DNA from: C7867-002 sp964646515
Lineage (GTDB): Bacteria; Patescibacteriota; Minisyncoccia; Phycocordibacterales; PALSA-1337
DNA length: 19,217 bases
Assembly: GCA_964646515.1 (NCBI GenBank)
Contig: CAZYES010000014.1
Span: 1 to 19,217 of the forward strand
Reading direction: 5' to 3'
The translations under genes were made by a program, and so were the position numbers. Each line of letters opens with the position of its first letter. Position 1 is the stretch's first letter. This document shows, one piece after another, positions 5,911-13,339 of this stretch. Under the pieces are notes generated by a model. It saw only the letters and a program-made list of their open reading frames with translations, was not told the origin of the DNA and made no database searches.

Positions 5911-6342
5911 CTAAAACCATTTATTTAAAAGAACTGAACTCTCAGGACTTGCGATCTTCATAATCGTAAATCCAATAAAGTGGAGAAGACATCTTGCATC
6001 TTCTCCATTGTGACTGTTCAGTAATACAGAACAATAAACTCTTTGGTCATCGATTGTTTCGTAGCGAATCAGCTCTCGCTTCATTCGCGCAAACTGGACA
6101 GCCGTGGCCGATGACTCGCTGAGCGCCCTCCTGTTCCCATTGATGGTCACATTCGGAACATATCCACCACAATCGCATTCCAGTGCCGGCCACAACCTCG
6201 TTTGCTTGTAAGCGATTTTTCGAAGCATACTCCTTGTCCCTGCTAAAATGTTATCAGCAGGCAGACGATTCTTGGAAGAATACTCCCTAGCAAGATCGGG
6301 ACGAGTAACCGCTAAGTTCTCGGTCGGACTAGCAACTTTCAT
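5911..6342 (-). CDS. Frame-disrupted treble-clef zinc-finger gene
   Basis: The 143-codon frame starts MKVASPTENLAVTRPDLAREYSS, then KNRLPADNILAGT. This is the first half of the treble-clef/zinc-ribbon repeat family (consensus SLa..rPdLa.Ew...N....p.dv..gS...vWWkC..GHeW), but the expected WW.C..C half never follows in this frame. It appears instead in another frame (6050-6250). The remaining codons give LIRYETIDDQRVYCSVLL and about 40 more residues I cannot place. The gene is either degraded by a small deletion or encodes a shortened product; it is not a clean family member. It is first in the protease operon, 37 bases before the ClpP-like start. No strong ribosome binding site is seen. These domains often occur in nuclease or defence-associated proteins. 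Confidence 0.5.
   Translation of the reverse strand: MKVASPTENLAVTRPDLAREYSSKNRLPADNILAGTRSMLRKIAYKQTRLWPALECDCGGYVPNVTINGNRRALSESSATAVQFARMKRELIRYETIDDQRVYCSVLLNSHNGEDARCLLHFIGFTIMKIASPESSVLLNKWF
6047..6250 (-). pseudogene. Out-of-frame treble-clef zinc-finger repeat
   Basis: Reading the minus strand one frame away from the annotated gene gives RDKEYASKNRLQANEVVAGTG, then MRLWWICSECDHQWE, then an R..GHGCPVCANEA stretch. This is a textbook treble-clef repeat with two CxxC pairs and the WW...H.W signature. The frame is open from 6250 to a stop at 6047-6049 but has no start of its own. It duplicates the EY.SKNRL...AGT segment found in the main frame at about residues 20-36, so the original gene had at least two tandem repeats that are now out of register. 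Confidence 0.7.
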
Positions 6343-6389
6343 ATCAATTCTTTTATTGATTGTTTTGGTTTAAAGGAACTTTTTTAAGT

Positions 6390-6402
6390 CTTTGTCACAA
6401 AG
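6390..6402. promoter_or_regulatory. Palindrome at the operon start, possible operator
   Basis: CTTTGT-C-ACAAAG is a perfect 13-base inverted repeat. It overlaps the -10 box at 6401-6406 and the predicted start of transcription, a position suited to a repressor. No candidate regulator is encoded nearby. Confidence 0.4.
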
Positions 6403-6429
6403 AATATCACACTACAACACCAAAGTCAA
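6401..6429 (-). promoter_or_regulatory. Promoter of the protease operon
   Basis: Minus strand TTGACT (6424-6429), 17-base spacer, TATTCT (6401-6406). It points toward the treble-clef, ClpP-like and HExxH genes. Confidence 0.65.
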
Positions 6430-6518
6430 GGCGTCCGTAATGGTTCAATAGCTTGAAAACACCCCATCACATACAATAAAGAATATGGCGTACACATCAA
6501 ACCCACACATAGCCAAGG

Positions 6519-6533
6519 TGACCTGTACCCCAT
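6519..6533 (+). repeat. Direct repeat TGAyCTGTACCCCAT, copy 2
   Basis: TGACCTGTACCCCAT is the partner of 2857-2871 (14 of 15 identical, same orientation). The rest of the gap between 6343 and 6599 beyond the operon promoter shows nothing else I can name. Confidence 0.55.
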
Positions 6534-6599
6534 AGAACAGACACAAGTAATGTGTTTATTATTTCCCCTCTATAACCAATCACTGATAAAAAATTGAAA

Positions 6600-7208
6600 T
6601 CAGAACAACGTCCTCAAAAAACTCCTCCTATGTTCCCCGCTTACCCCCCACCTGCGTATCGCCCTATAATGCTCCCTCGTTCCATACCCCTTGTGCCGTT
6701 CAAATCCATATTTTGGATATTTCTTTGCTAACTCAATCATCTTTCTGTCACGCAACACCTTGGCACAGATTGAAGCCAGAGCAATGGCCATTTCCCTCTC
6801 ATCACCCTTGATTATCGTCTTCTGGTATTTATAATCAGTTGGAGCTACTAGACTACCATCTAACAAAATTCGCGCGTTTTCGCTCTTGATCTTATTCCTC
6901 TTAATAATCTCTCCGAGCGATTTCGACAGAGCTACTCTGATGGCTTGAGATATACCTTTGCGATCAATCGTCCGTCTGCTCTGAAACGCCACAGCATAAT
7001 CGACTAGACCATTCTTTTTCGCATCACTAATCCTAGCAAACCAATATTCCCTCTTTTTTTCATTTAATTGTTTGGACTCTTTCGCTCCATAAAATAACCT
7101 CTTGGCACCAGCACCCAAAAAGACAAAAGCGCCAACGGCAACTGGCCCAGCTATCGGTCCACGACCAACCTCGTCAATACCAATAATAAATTTGCCTTTA
7201 TGGGACAT
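6600..7208 (-). CDS. rnhB: Ribonuclease HII
   Basis: This enzyme cuts the RNA strand of RNA-DNA hybrids, including single ribonucleotides built into DNA. The 202-residue product shows FIIGIDEVGRGPIAGPV (D12 and E13, the first two metal ligands), LLDGS (D117), and IIKGDEREMAIALASICAKVLRDR (D136 and the conserved ASI.AKv.RD stretch). It ends with the usual YGFERHKGYGT..H motif. Length is normal for RnhB. The start is ATG 7208, with only a weak upstream GG as ribosome binding site. It is transcribed divergently from dnaE across a 101-base gap. Confidence 0.97.
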   Translation of the reverse strand: MSHKGKFIIGIDEVGRGPIAGPVAVGAFVFLGAGAKRLFYGAKESKQLNEKKREYWFARISDAKKNGLVDYAVAFQSRRTIDRKGISQAIRVALSKSLGEIIKRNKIKSENARILLDGSLVAPTDYKYQKTIIKGDEREMAIALASICAKVLRDRKMIELAKKYPKYGFERHKGYGTREHYRAIRRWGVSGEHRRSFLRTLF

Positions 7209-7273
7209 GGTCCAAGTCTACCGCGCAAAATACTCGGCGCATAGTCACCGCAAAGATTTACCACGATTTATAA

Positions 7274-7303
7274 CTTTGCACTTTGCACTGTAAACTGTAA
7301 ACT
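7274..7303 (+). promoter_or_regulatory. dnaE promoter region with paired 7-mer repeats
   Basis: CTTTGCA occurs twice head to tail (7274-7287), followed at once by CTGTAAA twice (7288-7301). Within these, TTGCAC (7276-7281) and TAAACT (7298-7303) form a -35/-10 pair with a 16-base spacer. The -10 ends 6 bases before the dnaE ATG, so the message would be leaderless. Confidence 0.45.
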
Positions 7304-7309
7304 ATCATT

Positions 7310-10300
7310 ATGATTCCTTTCACTCATCTCCACACACATTCTCACTATTCCCTACTAACAGCTCTGCCGAAAATAGACGAACTCGTTGGTGAAGCCAAGA
7401 AGCTGGGCATGACTTCGCTGGCTCTGACTGATAACGGAAACCTCTATGGCGCTATAGAATTTTACAAAGCCTGTCAAAAAAATGATATAAAACCAATAAT
7501 TGGCGTCGATTTTTATGTAGCAACGAGGACAAGAAAAGATATGCAGGCTGGCATCGATAACCGTCGCTTTCGATTGGTCCTCTTGGCCATGGACGAAATC
7601 GGTTACAAGAACCTTATCAAACTTGTCACCTACTCGCACCTTGAAGGTTTCTATTACAAACCAAGAATTGACCGTGAGCTCATAGAAAAATATAGCAATG
7701 GAATTGTTGCTATTTCCCCTTCATTCAGAGGAGAGATCGCTGTGTCAATAAAAAATCGCAACAAAGACAAGGCGCGGGAGATAGCAGACTTCTACAAAAA
7801 AGTATTTGGCAACCATCTCTTCATTGAAATCACCCGCCATCCGGAGATAGACGGCCATGATGTCGCTATGGACTCATTGGCAAAATTTGCTCATGAACAA
7901 AATATCCCCATAATGGCCGCTCATGATGTCTACTATATAAAACAAGAAGACCGCTTCGCTAGAGAAACGTTATTGCGCGTCAATTCGCATAGCGATTCAT
8001 CAGAAAAAGTCTCCGATGGAGATGAGGATGATTTCTCTTTCATCTCCAGTGAACGCGCGTTGGAACTATTCGATAAAATGCCCGAGGCTCTAGAAAATAC
8101 CGCCAAGATCACCGAGATGTGCAACCTATCAATAATCCTTAACAAATGGGTCTTTCCGGAATTTAAAGTCGAAAATGGGCGCACTCCCGACGAAGAACTC
8201 CGACACCTAGTTTATGAAGGTTTTGCGCAAAAAGGCATAGAAAAGACAGAAATGATCACAAATCGTGCCGAGTATGAACTTAAAATCATCAAAGACAAGG
8301 GCTATGCGCCATACTTCTTGGTCGTTGCCGATATGCTCAGATTCGCTAGAGAAAAAAATATCCTGTCAAATATCAGGGGCTCCGTCTCCGGATCGATGGT
8401 TACCTTTTTGGCCGGGATCACAAATATCAATCCTCTAGTTTACGAAATACCTTTCGAACGCTTCTTGAATCCAGATCGCCCATCACCACCAGACATCGAC
8501 ATGGATTACGCCGATAATCGTCGCGATGAAGTCATCGACTATGTACGCAAAAAATACGGCGAAGACAGAGTCGCCCAGATCGGGACCTTCGGCACCATGG
8601 CCGCGCGCGGGGCCGTAAGAGATGTAGCACGAGCTATGGGTTTCCCTTATGAAATAGGCGATCGCATTTGCAAACTTATACCTTTTGGTTCGCAAGGCTT
8701 CCCTATGACCATCAAGCAAGCATTGGAAGACGTGCCCGAACTAAAAAAATCTTACAAAGAAGAGGAGGAGACTAGACGCATCATCGATATGGCAAGAAAA
8801 ATCGAGGGTTGCTCGAGACACATAGGCGTACACGCTGCCGGTGTGGTCATTTCCCCAACGGCACTCACAGATTATACTCCTCTACAATTTGACCCCAAAG
8901 GAGAAGGTAAGATAATTACCCAATATGATATGTATTCTATCGAGGAAGCTGGTCTTCTAAAATTTGATTTCTTGGGATTGAAGAATCTGACAATTATCGC
9001 CGATACTATCGAACGAATAGAAAAAATCGATAACACAAAAATCAAAGTAGACACTATACCTATCAATGACAAAGAGACTTTCGATATGCTGACACGTGGC
9101 GAGACTATCGATCTATTTCAACTGAACGGTGACGGCATAACAAGATTTTTGAAAGAATTAAAACCAACTACCATTCATGACATCAACGCCATGGTAGCCC
9201 TATACCGACCAGGTCCTATCCAATTTATTCCAGAATATATTGCTCGCAAACATAATCCTTCACTCATAAAATATCTGGATCCAGTTTTGGAAAAAATCTT
9301 GAAAAAAACCTATGGCATTTTGGTCTACCAAGATGATCTATTGATGATCGCGCACGAACTGGCTGGATATAGTTGGATCGAAGTAGATAAATTCCGTAAA
9401 GCCGTAGGCAAAAAAATACCAGCGGAAATGGCTAGACAAAAAGAAAAGTTTATCAAGGGTTGTATGAGCAATAGCAAATGGTCAGAGAAAAAGGCCAATC
9501 AGGTTTGGAAATGGATCGAGCCTTTCGCATCCTACGGATTTAACAAAGCACATTCGGTTTCTTACGGCCGTATAGCATATCTGACGGCATACCTAAAAGC
9601 CCATTTCCCAGAGATATATCTATCGGCAGTCCTAACTTCAGAACAAGGAAACACTGATAAAGTGGCAGAAACAATAGCAGAATGTAAACGTTTGAAAATA
9701 CCAGTACTGCCACCCGACGTCAATGAGAGTTTCAGTCAATTCACCGTAGTAAAAGATCCCACTGCTTCCGATTCTTCAAAAACAAAATACCGTATCCGCT
9801 TTGGACTAGTCACGATCAAAAATTTCGGTCAGGGAGTATCGACGGCCATTATTGAGGAACGAAAAAAAAATGGAAAATACAAATCACTGGCAGATTTCCT
9901 AGATCGCGTCAAAGACCGGAACCTAAACAAAAAATCACTCGAAGCACTCATCAAGGCCGGTGCCATGGATTGCTTCCACGAAGATCGTGGAGTAATGATG
10001 GCAAATATAGATCTGATATTGGGATATAATAAAGAAAGTACCAGCAATCATAATGATCAAGTATCTCTTTTCGGCAACATGAACGATCAGGCCAGCGTAC
10101 CAAAATTTCGTCTAAATCCTGCGCCAAAAGCAGAGATGCGCGATAAATTGGCTTGGGAGAAAGAGCTTCTGGGACTTTATGTATCTGGACATCCACTAGA
10201 GAGATATCGTGAAATTATCATGAAAAAAGACGTGGATATCAAACGAGCCATGGAAAACGGCAAAGAAGGAAAAAGTATCATTTTTGCCGCTATCATAAAC

Positions 10301-10513
10301 GACGTGAGATTGGTACAGACCAAAAAAAATGAAACAATGGCGTTCATAAGTATTTCAGATTTTTCTGGATCAGCAGAAGCCGTTGTCTTTCCTAGAACTT
10401 ATAGCGAGGCCAAGACAATAATAGTGCCAGACAAATGCCTAGTGATCAAAGCGACAATCAACACAAGAAATGGTGAGAAAGGTTTCGTGGTGGAAAGAGT
10501 AAAAGGACTATAG
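7310..10513 (+). CDS. dnaE: DNA polymerase III subunit alpha
   Basis: This is the replicative polymerase catalytic subunit, 1067 residues. An N-terminal PHP domain starts FTHLHTHSHYSLL. The C-family palm follows: GSVSGSMVTFLAGITNINP, the catalytic aspartates in PDIDMDYADNRR, the third in FDFLGLKNLTII, ALYRPGPI, YGILVYQDDLL, and FNKAHSVSYGRIAYLTAYLKAHFPEIY. A helix-hairpin-helix (LIKAGAMD), a beta-clamp-binding motif QVSLFG (Q917) and a C-terminal OB-fold ending VVERVKGL complete it. It lacks the extra C-terminal tau-binding domain of the E. coli protein (1160 residues). In the PHP domain two usual metal-binding histidines are replaced (N42 in LTDNGN, Y208 in HDVYY), so proofreading by this domain is doubtful. 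The start fits the family and matches a leaderless promoter. Confidence 0.98.
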   Translation: MIPFTHLHTHSHYSLLTALPKIDELVGEAKKLGMTSLALTDNGNLYGAIEFYKACQKNDIKPIIGVDFYVATRTRKDMQAGIDNRRFRLVLLAMDEIGYKNLIKLVTYSHLEGFYYKPRIDRELIEKYSNGIVAISPSFRGEIAVSIKNRNKDKAREIADFYKKVFGNHLFIEITRHPEIDGHDVAMDSLAKFAHEQNIPIMAAHDVYYIKQEDRFARETLLRVNSHSDSSEKVSDGDEDDFSFISSERALELFDKMPEALENTAKITEMCNLSIILNKWVFPEFKVENGRTPDEELRHLVYEGFAQKGIEKTEMITNRAEYELKIIKDKGYAPYFLVVADMLRFAREKNILSNIRGSVSGSMVTFLAGITNINPLVYEIPFERFLNPDRPSPPDIDMDYADNRRDEVIDYVRKKYGEDRVAQIGTFGTMAARGAVRDVARAMGFPYEIGDRICKLIPFGSQGFPMTIKQALEDVPELKKSYKEEEETRRIIDMARKIEGCSRHIGVHAAGVVISPTALTDYTPLQFDPKGEGKIITQYDMYSIEEAGLLKFDFLGLKNLTIIADTIERIEKIDNTKIKVDTIPINDKETFDMLTRGETIDLFQLNGDGITRFLKELKPTTIHDINAMVALYRPGPIQFIPEYIARKHNPSLIKYLDPVLEKILKKTYGILVYQDDLLMIAHELAGYSWIEVDKFRKAVGKKIPAEMARQKEKFIKGCMSNSKWSEKKANQVWKWIEPFASYGFNKAHSVSYGRIAYLTAYLKAHFPEIYLSAVLTSEQGNTDKVAETIAECKRLKIPVLPPDVNESFSQFTVVKDPTASDSSKTKYRIRFGLVTIKNFGQGVSTAIIEERKKNGKYKSLADFLDRVKDRNLNKKSLEALIKAGAMDCFHEDRGVMMANIDLILGYNKESTSNHNDQVSLFGNMNDQASVPKFRLNPAPKAEMRDKLAWEKELLGLYVSGHPLERYREIIMKKDVDIKRAMENGKEGKSIIFAAIINDVRLVQTKKNETMAFISISDFSGSAEAVVFPRTYSEAKTIIVPDKCLVIKATINTRNGEKGFVVERVKGL

Positions 10514-10567
10514 ACCATTACGTTTCGAGTGATTTGTCAACTCTTTACTCTCTCTCCCTCATTCTAG

Positions 10568-10573
10568 TACAAT
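10568..10573 (+). promoter_or_regulatory. Candidate -10 box for the thrS leader
   Basis: TACAAT ends about 5 bases before the first paired base of the T-box (10578), so transcription would begin right at Stem I. No good -35 is seen 17 bases upstream (TTACTC). Confidence 0.45.
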
Positions 10574-10577
10574 TGAA

Positions 10578-10777
10578 CACAAGGAGATCGTTGCGGTCAC
10601 CAACCGCAAACAGAGGACATAACCTCCGTGCGCAAGGCCCAATCCTTCAAAAGTGTTTGCATAAGAAGACATCACCGTTTATCTCATGCAAAAAGCCCGG
10701 TGGAACCGCGAAGAAAATTAAGATCATTCTCCGCCCGAGCAAACGCATTTTGCGTAATGTTCGGTATTTTTATTATT
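10578..10777 (+). ncRNA. T-box riboswitch (threonyl) upstream of thrS
   Basis: This is a leader RNA that senses uncharged tRNA-Thr and controls read-through into thrS. Stem I: CAC and GGAG (10578-10586) pair with CTCC-GTG (10624-10630). The upper helix TTGCGGT/ACCGCAA (10591-10609) has a CACCA loop. The 3' internal loop (10610-10623) contains ACA twice, a threonine codon fitting the specifier. Stem III: TTTGCAT (10656-10662) with ATGCAAA (10686-10692). The T-box sequence GGTGGAACCGCG forms the antiterminator: GCCCGG (10695-10700), bulge TGGAACC (10701-10707), GCG (10708-10710) with CGC (10732-10734) and CCGAGC (10735-10740, one mismatch). The competing terminator reuses CCGAGC with GTTCGG (10759-10764), inner stem ACGCA/TGCGT, then TATTTTTATTATT. 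Stem I is unusually short. Confidence 0.9.
10735..10777 (+). terminator. Regulated terminator of the thrS T-box
   Basis: CCGAGC-AA-ACGCA-TTT-TGCGT-AAT-GTTCGG, then TATTTTTATTATT. Its 5' arm is shared with the antiterminator, so the two folds exclude each other. Confidence 0.88.
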
Positions 10778-10803
10778 AAAAAATTATAAATAACCAAAAA
10801 ACC

Positions 10804-12591
10804 ATGGCCCAAAATAACCCAGACTATATAGAACACTATCGTCACACTCTGGCACACCTACTTTGTGCAGCGGTTCTCGAAATTTATCCTGACGCCAAGC
10901 CGACTATTGGCCCCAGTATAGCCAATGGCTTTTATTATGACTTTGAATTTTCCAAACCCATTACAGAGGCCGATCTAAAAGATATCGAAAAACACATGCA
11001 CAAAATTCTTCCTTCTTGGAAAGAAATAAGTGGCAAAGAAATAGAAGCCAACGAGGCTCGTAAGCTATTCGAAAATAATCCTTACAAGTTGGAATTGATC
11101 GACGAAATAATAGCCAAAAAAGAACCTCTCACCATATACACATCTAGGTCAACAACCAGTGACGAACAAAAAGCGACAGATTTCACCGATCTCTGCCGTG
11201 GAGGTCATGTACAGTCACCGGCAAAAGAGATCGAGACCGGTTCATTCAAACTCTCGCATCTAGCTGGTGCCTACTGGCGAGGTGACGAGAAAAATAAACA
11301 GCTAACCCGAATATATGGTCTAGCATTTATGTCAAAAAGAGAACTGGAGGAATATGAGGCAATGATGAAGGAAGCCGAGAAGCGTGACCACAGAAAACTC
11401 GGCAAGGAAATGGACATATTCGAATATGATGAAGATGTAGGGCAAGGTCTGGCGCTTTGGTTGCCAAATGGCGCGGTGATAATTGAGGAACTGGAAAAAC
11501 TCGCCAAAGAGACCGAATTTCAAGCCGGCTATGTCCGCGTCAAAACTCCTCATATCGCCAAAGAGTCGATGTATATGAAAAGTGGCCATCTGCCATATTA
11601 CAAAGAATCTATGTTTCCCCCTATGGAATATGAGGGTGGCAAATATTATCTAAAGGCCATGAATTGTCCGCACCACCACAAAATATATGCCACACGGCCA
11701 AAGAGCTATCGCGACCTACCTTTGCGACTGGCCGAATATGGTACTTGCTATCGTCATGAAAAATCTGGAGAGCTTTTTGGCCTGATGCGCGTCCGAGCGA
11801 TGAACATGAATGATGCTCATATATATTGTTCAGAGGAACAATTTGCCGATGAATTTAGGGCCGTCAACGATATGTATATAAAATATTTCAAAATCTTTGG
11901 CATAGAAAAATACGTCATGCGTTTTTCGACACATGACCCAAAAAGGCTCGGAGAAAAATTTGTGGATGAACCAATCCTATGGGAAAAAACCGAAGACATG
12001 GTGCGCCAGGTACTCATCGATTCAAAAATACCATACATAGAAGTACCGAACGAAGCTGCTTTCTACGGACCCAAAATAGACGTGCAAGTCTGGAGTGCTA
12101 TCGGCCGTGAATTTACTCTAGCAACAAATCAAGTGGATTTTTCCGTACCAAAGAAATTTGGACTTGAATATGTGGACAAAGAAGGCAAGAAAGCCACTCC
12201 TCTTTGTATCCATCGCGCGCCATTGGGCACACACGAACGTTTCATCGGATTTCTCATTGAACATTATGGCGGTAATTTCCCCCTGTGGCTTGCGCCTGTC
12301 CAAGTGAAAATCATCCCCGTAACCGAAGCTCAACATGATATCGCACGAAATATACACGATTCACTTCGTAATAAAATGATTCGTTCCGAGGTCGATCTTT
12401 CCCCAATAAACTTCGGCAAAAAAGTCAGAAATGCCAAAAACGCACGCATCCCTTATTTCATAATTATTGGCGACAAAGATATGGCTATGAATAAAATAAC
12501 CCTAGAGAGCAGAGATAAAGGTCAAGTGGGGCAAATGAGTGCCGAAGAGATGACAAAAAAATTGGAGAACGAGATCGTCGGAAGAAAATAA
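10804..12591 (+). CDS. thrS: Threonyl-tRNA synthetase lacking the TGS domain
   Basis: This enzyme charges tRNA-Thr and is regulated by the T-box just upstream. The 595-residue protein opens directly with the editing (SAD) domain: HTLAH (H14, H18) and DLCRGGH (C131) are its metal or editing residues. The class II core has the zinc ligands C288 (NCPHHH), H339 (DAHIYC) and H470 (IHRAPLGTHERF), spaced nearly as in E. coli (C334, H385, H511). Motif 2 is YRHEKSGELFGLMRVR. The anticodon-binding domain follows (WLAPVQVKIIPV to GDKDMAMNKITLESR). The roughly 60-residue N-terminal TGS domain is absent, and a stop in frame at 10777-10779 rules out a longer start. Motif 3 has GTHERF where GSMERF is usual. 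No clear ribosome binding site precedes the ATG. Confidence 0.97.
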   Translation: MAQNNPDYIEHYRHTLAHLLCAAVLEIYPDAKPTIGPSIANGFYYDFEFSKPITEADLKDIEKHMHKILPSWKEISGKEIEANEARKLFENNPYKLELIDEIIAKKEPLTIYTSRSTTSDEQKATDFTDLCRGGHVQSPAKEIETGSFKLSHLAGAYWRGDEKNKQLTRIYGLAFMSKRELEEYEAMMKEAEKRDHRKLGKEMDIFEYDEDVGQGLALWLPNGAVIIEELEKLAKETEFQAGYVRVKTPHIAKESMYMKSGHLPYYKESMFPPMEYEGGKYYLKAMNCPHHHKIYATRPKSYRDLPLRLAEYGTCYRHEKSGELFGLMRVRAMNMNDAHIYCSEEQFADEFRAVNDMYIKYFKIFGIEKYVMRFSTHDPKRLGEKFVDEPILWEKTEDMVRQVLIDSKIPYIEVPNEAAFYGPKIDVQVWSAIGREFTLATNQVDFSVPKKFGLEYVDKEGKKATPLCIHRAPLGTHERFIGFLIEHYGGNFPLWLAPVQVKIIPVTEAQHDIARNIHDSLRNKMIRSEVDLSPINFGKKVRNAKNARIPYFIIIGDKDMAMNKITLESRDKGQVGQMSAEEMTKKLENEIVGRK

Positions 12592-12626
12592 AAAAGTACC
12601 ACTCGGAGAAAATCTCCAAATGGTAC
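12589..12626 (-). terminator. Terminator of the second ClpP-like gene
   Basis: Minus strand: GTACCA (complement of 12621-12626), GGAG, ATTTT loop, CTCC, TGGTAC, then TTTTTTATTTT. It overlaps the thrS stop codon, so it serves the minus-strand gene; on the plus strand no T-run follows. Confidence 0.8.
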
Positions 12627-12644
12627 TGTGACAAATACGAAACA

Positions 12645-13217
12645 CTAGATAGAATCGCTAGGTCTATCCAAACCAGAGATAATCTCCTCTCTGCTGGCAA
12701 TTCGCGTGGCGATACCACTATCGAGAGCATCCCTGGCATTGAAGACACGGCCCTCTTTTGTGCGCATGATTCTATGCAAGTCATCCCCGTGAAGTCGAGT
12801 CCTACTGGCAATCCACTTTTCTGCATCGAGCTGAAGCCTTTTGCATGATTTGAGATCATCCGGTGGTATGCGCCCATCATCACTGATAGCCCAGACTGGT
12901 ATAGTCAAATCGACTCCGTGCAAAAATACAACACCTCCTGGTTCGATAAGTCTTTCGTGACCAGAAAGGAAGAGTAATGCTGCAGCTGAAGACACTTGGC
13001 GAGCCACTGTCACGAATTTGATGTTGCGAGAGCGACAGGCTATATGGATCTGCCTCAAGAGATAGAACGTGGCATGAGCCCAACCGCCGTCGCTATTGAT
13101 ATCAATGACCAGTGAATCAATGCTCGGGTCCTTGGTCCATCTCTGTATCCATCTGGCACAGTCTTCTATCGGTTCATTGGTAATTCCACCGTCAAAGCTA
13201 AATAATCTATAGCTCAT
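12645..13217 (-). CDS. ClpP/crotonase-fold protease-like protein
   Basis: The 190-residue product shows the ClpP-type pattern: LVIDINSDGGWAHATFYLLRQI (for INSPGG), FVTVARQVSSAAALLFLSG with the presumed nucleophile S77, ERLIEPGGVVFLHG with H100 (23 residues after the serine, as in the other ClpP-like protein here), and RVFNARDALDSGIATRI for the C-terminal EA..GL.D element. The aspartate of the triad is not obvious: TKEGRVFNARDA has E/G where D is usual. Activity is therefore plausible but not certain. The protein is distinct in sequence from the one at 5238-5873. ATG 13217 has a weak AAGGA about 10 bases upstream. A promoter with a perfect -35 precedes it and a terminator follows, so it is a single-gene unit. 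Confidence 0.82.
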   Translation of the reverse strand: MSYRLFSFDGGITNEPIEDCARWIQRWTKDPSIDSLVIDINSDGGWAHATFYLLRQIHIACRSRNIKFVTVARQVSSAAALLFLSGHERLIEPGGVVFLHGVDLTIPVWAISDDGRIPPDDLKSCKRLQLDAEKWIASRTRLHGDDLHRIMRTKEGRVFNARDALDSGIATRIASREEIISGLDRPSDSI

Positions 13218-13282
13218 TTATGGCTTTTCCTTTCTTTCGTTGATTACAGATAACATGCTATACTATAAACGGTTCTACATTA

Positions 13283-13311
13283 TTATTAGCATAATATATT
13301 AGTTGTGTCAA
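13283..13311 (-). promoter_or_regulatory. Promoter of the second ClpP-like gene
   Basis: Minus strand TTGACA (13306-13311), 17-base spacer ending in TGC, then TAATAA (13283-13288), so a consensus -35 with a possible extended -10. The leader to the ATG is about 60 bases. Confidence 0.6.
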
Positions 13312-13339
13312 GTGAAATTCACAACTTTACAAAAATAAA

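Noticed and set aside
6451..6475. ACACCCCATCACATACAAT as a third copy of the CTGTACCCCAT repeat
   Set aside because: Only CCCCAT is shared; the match is too short.
10534..10779. 81-codon plus-strand frame between dnaE and thrS
   Set aside because: It lies inside the T-box leader, whose RNA structure explains the sequence.
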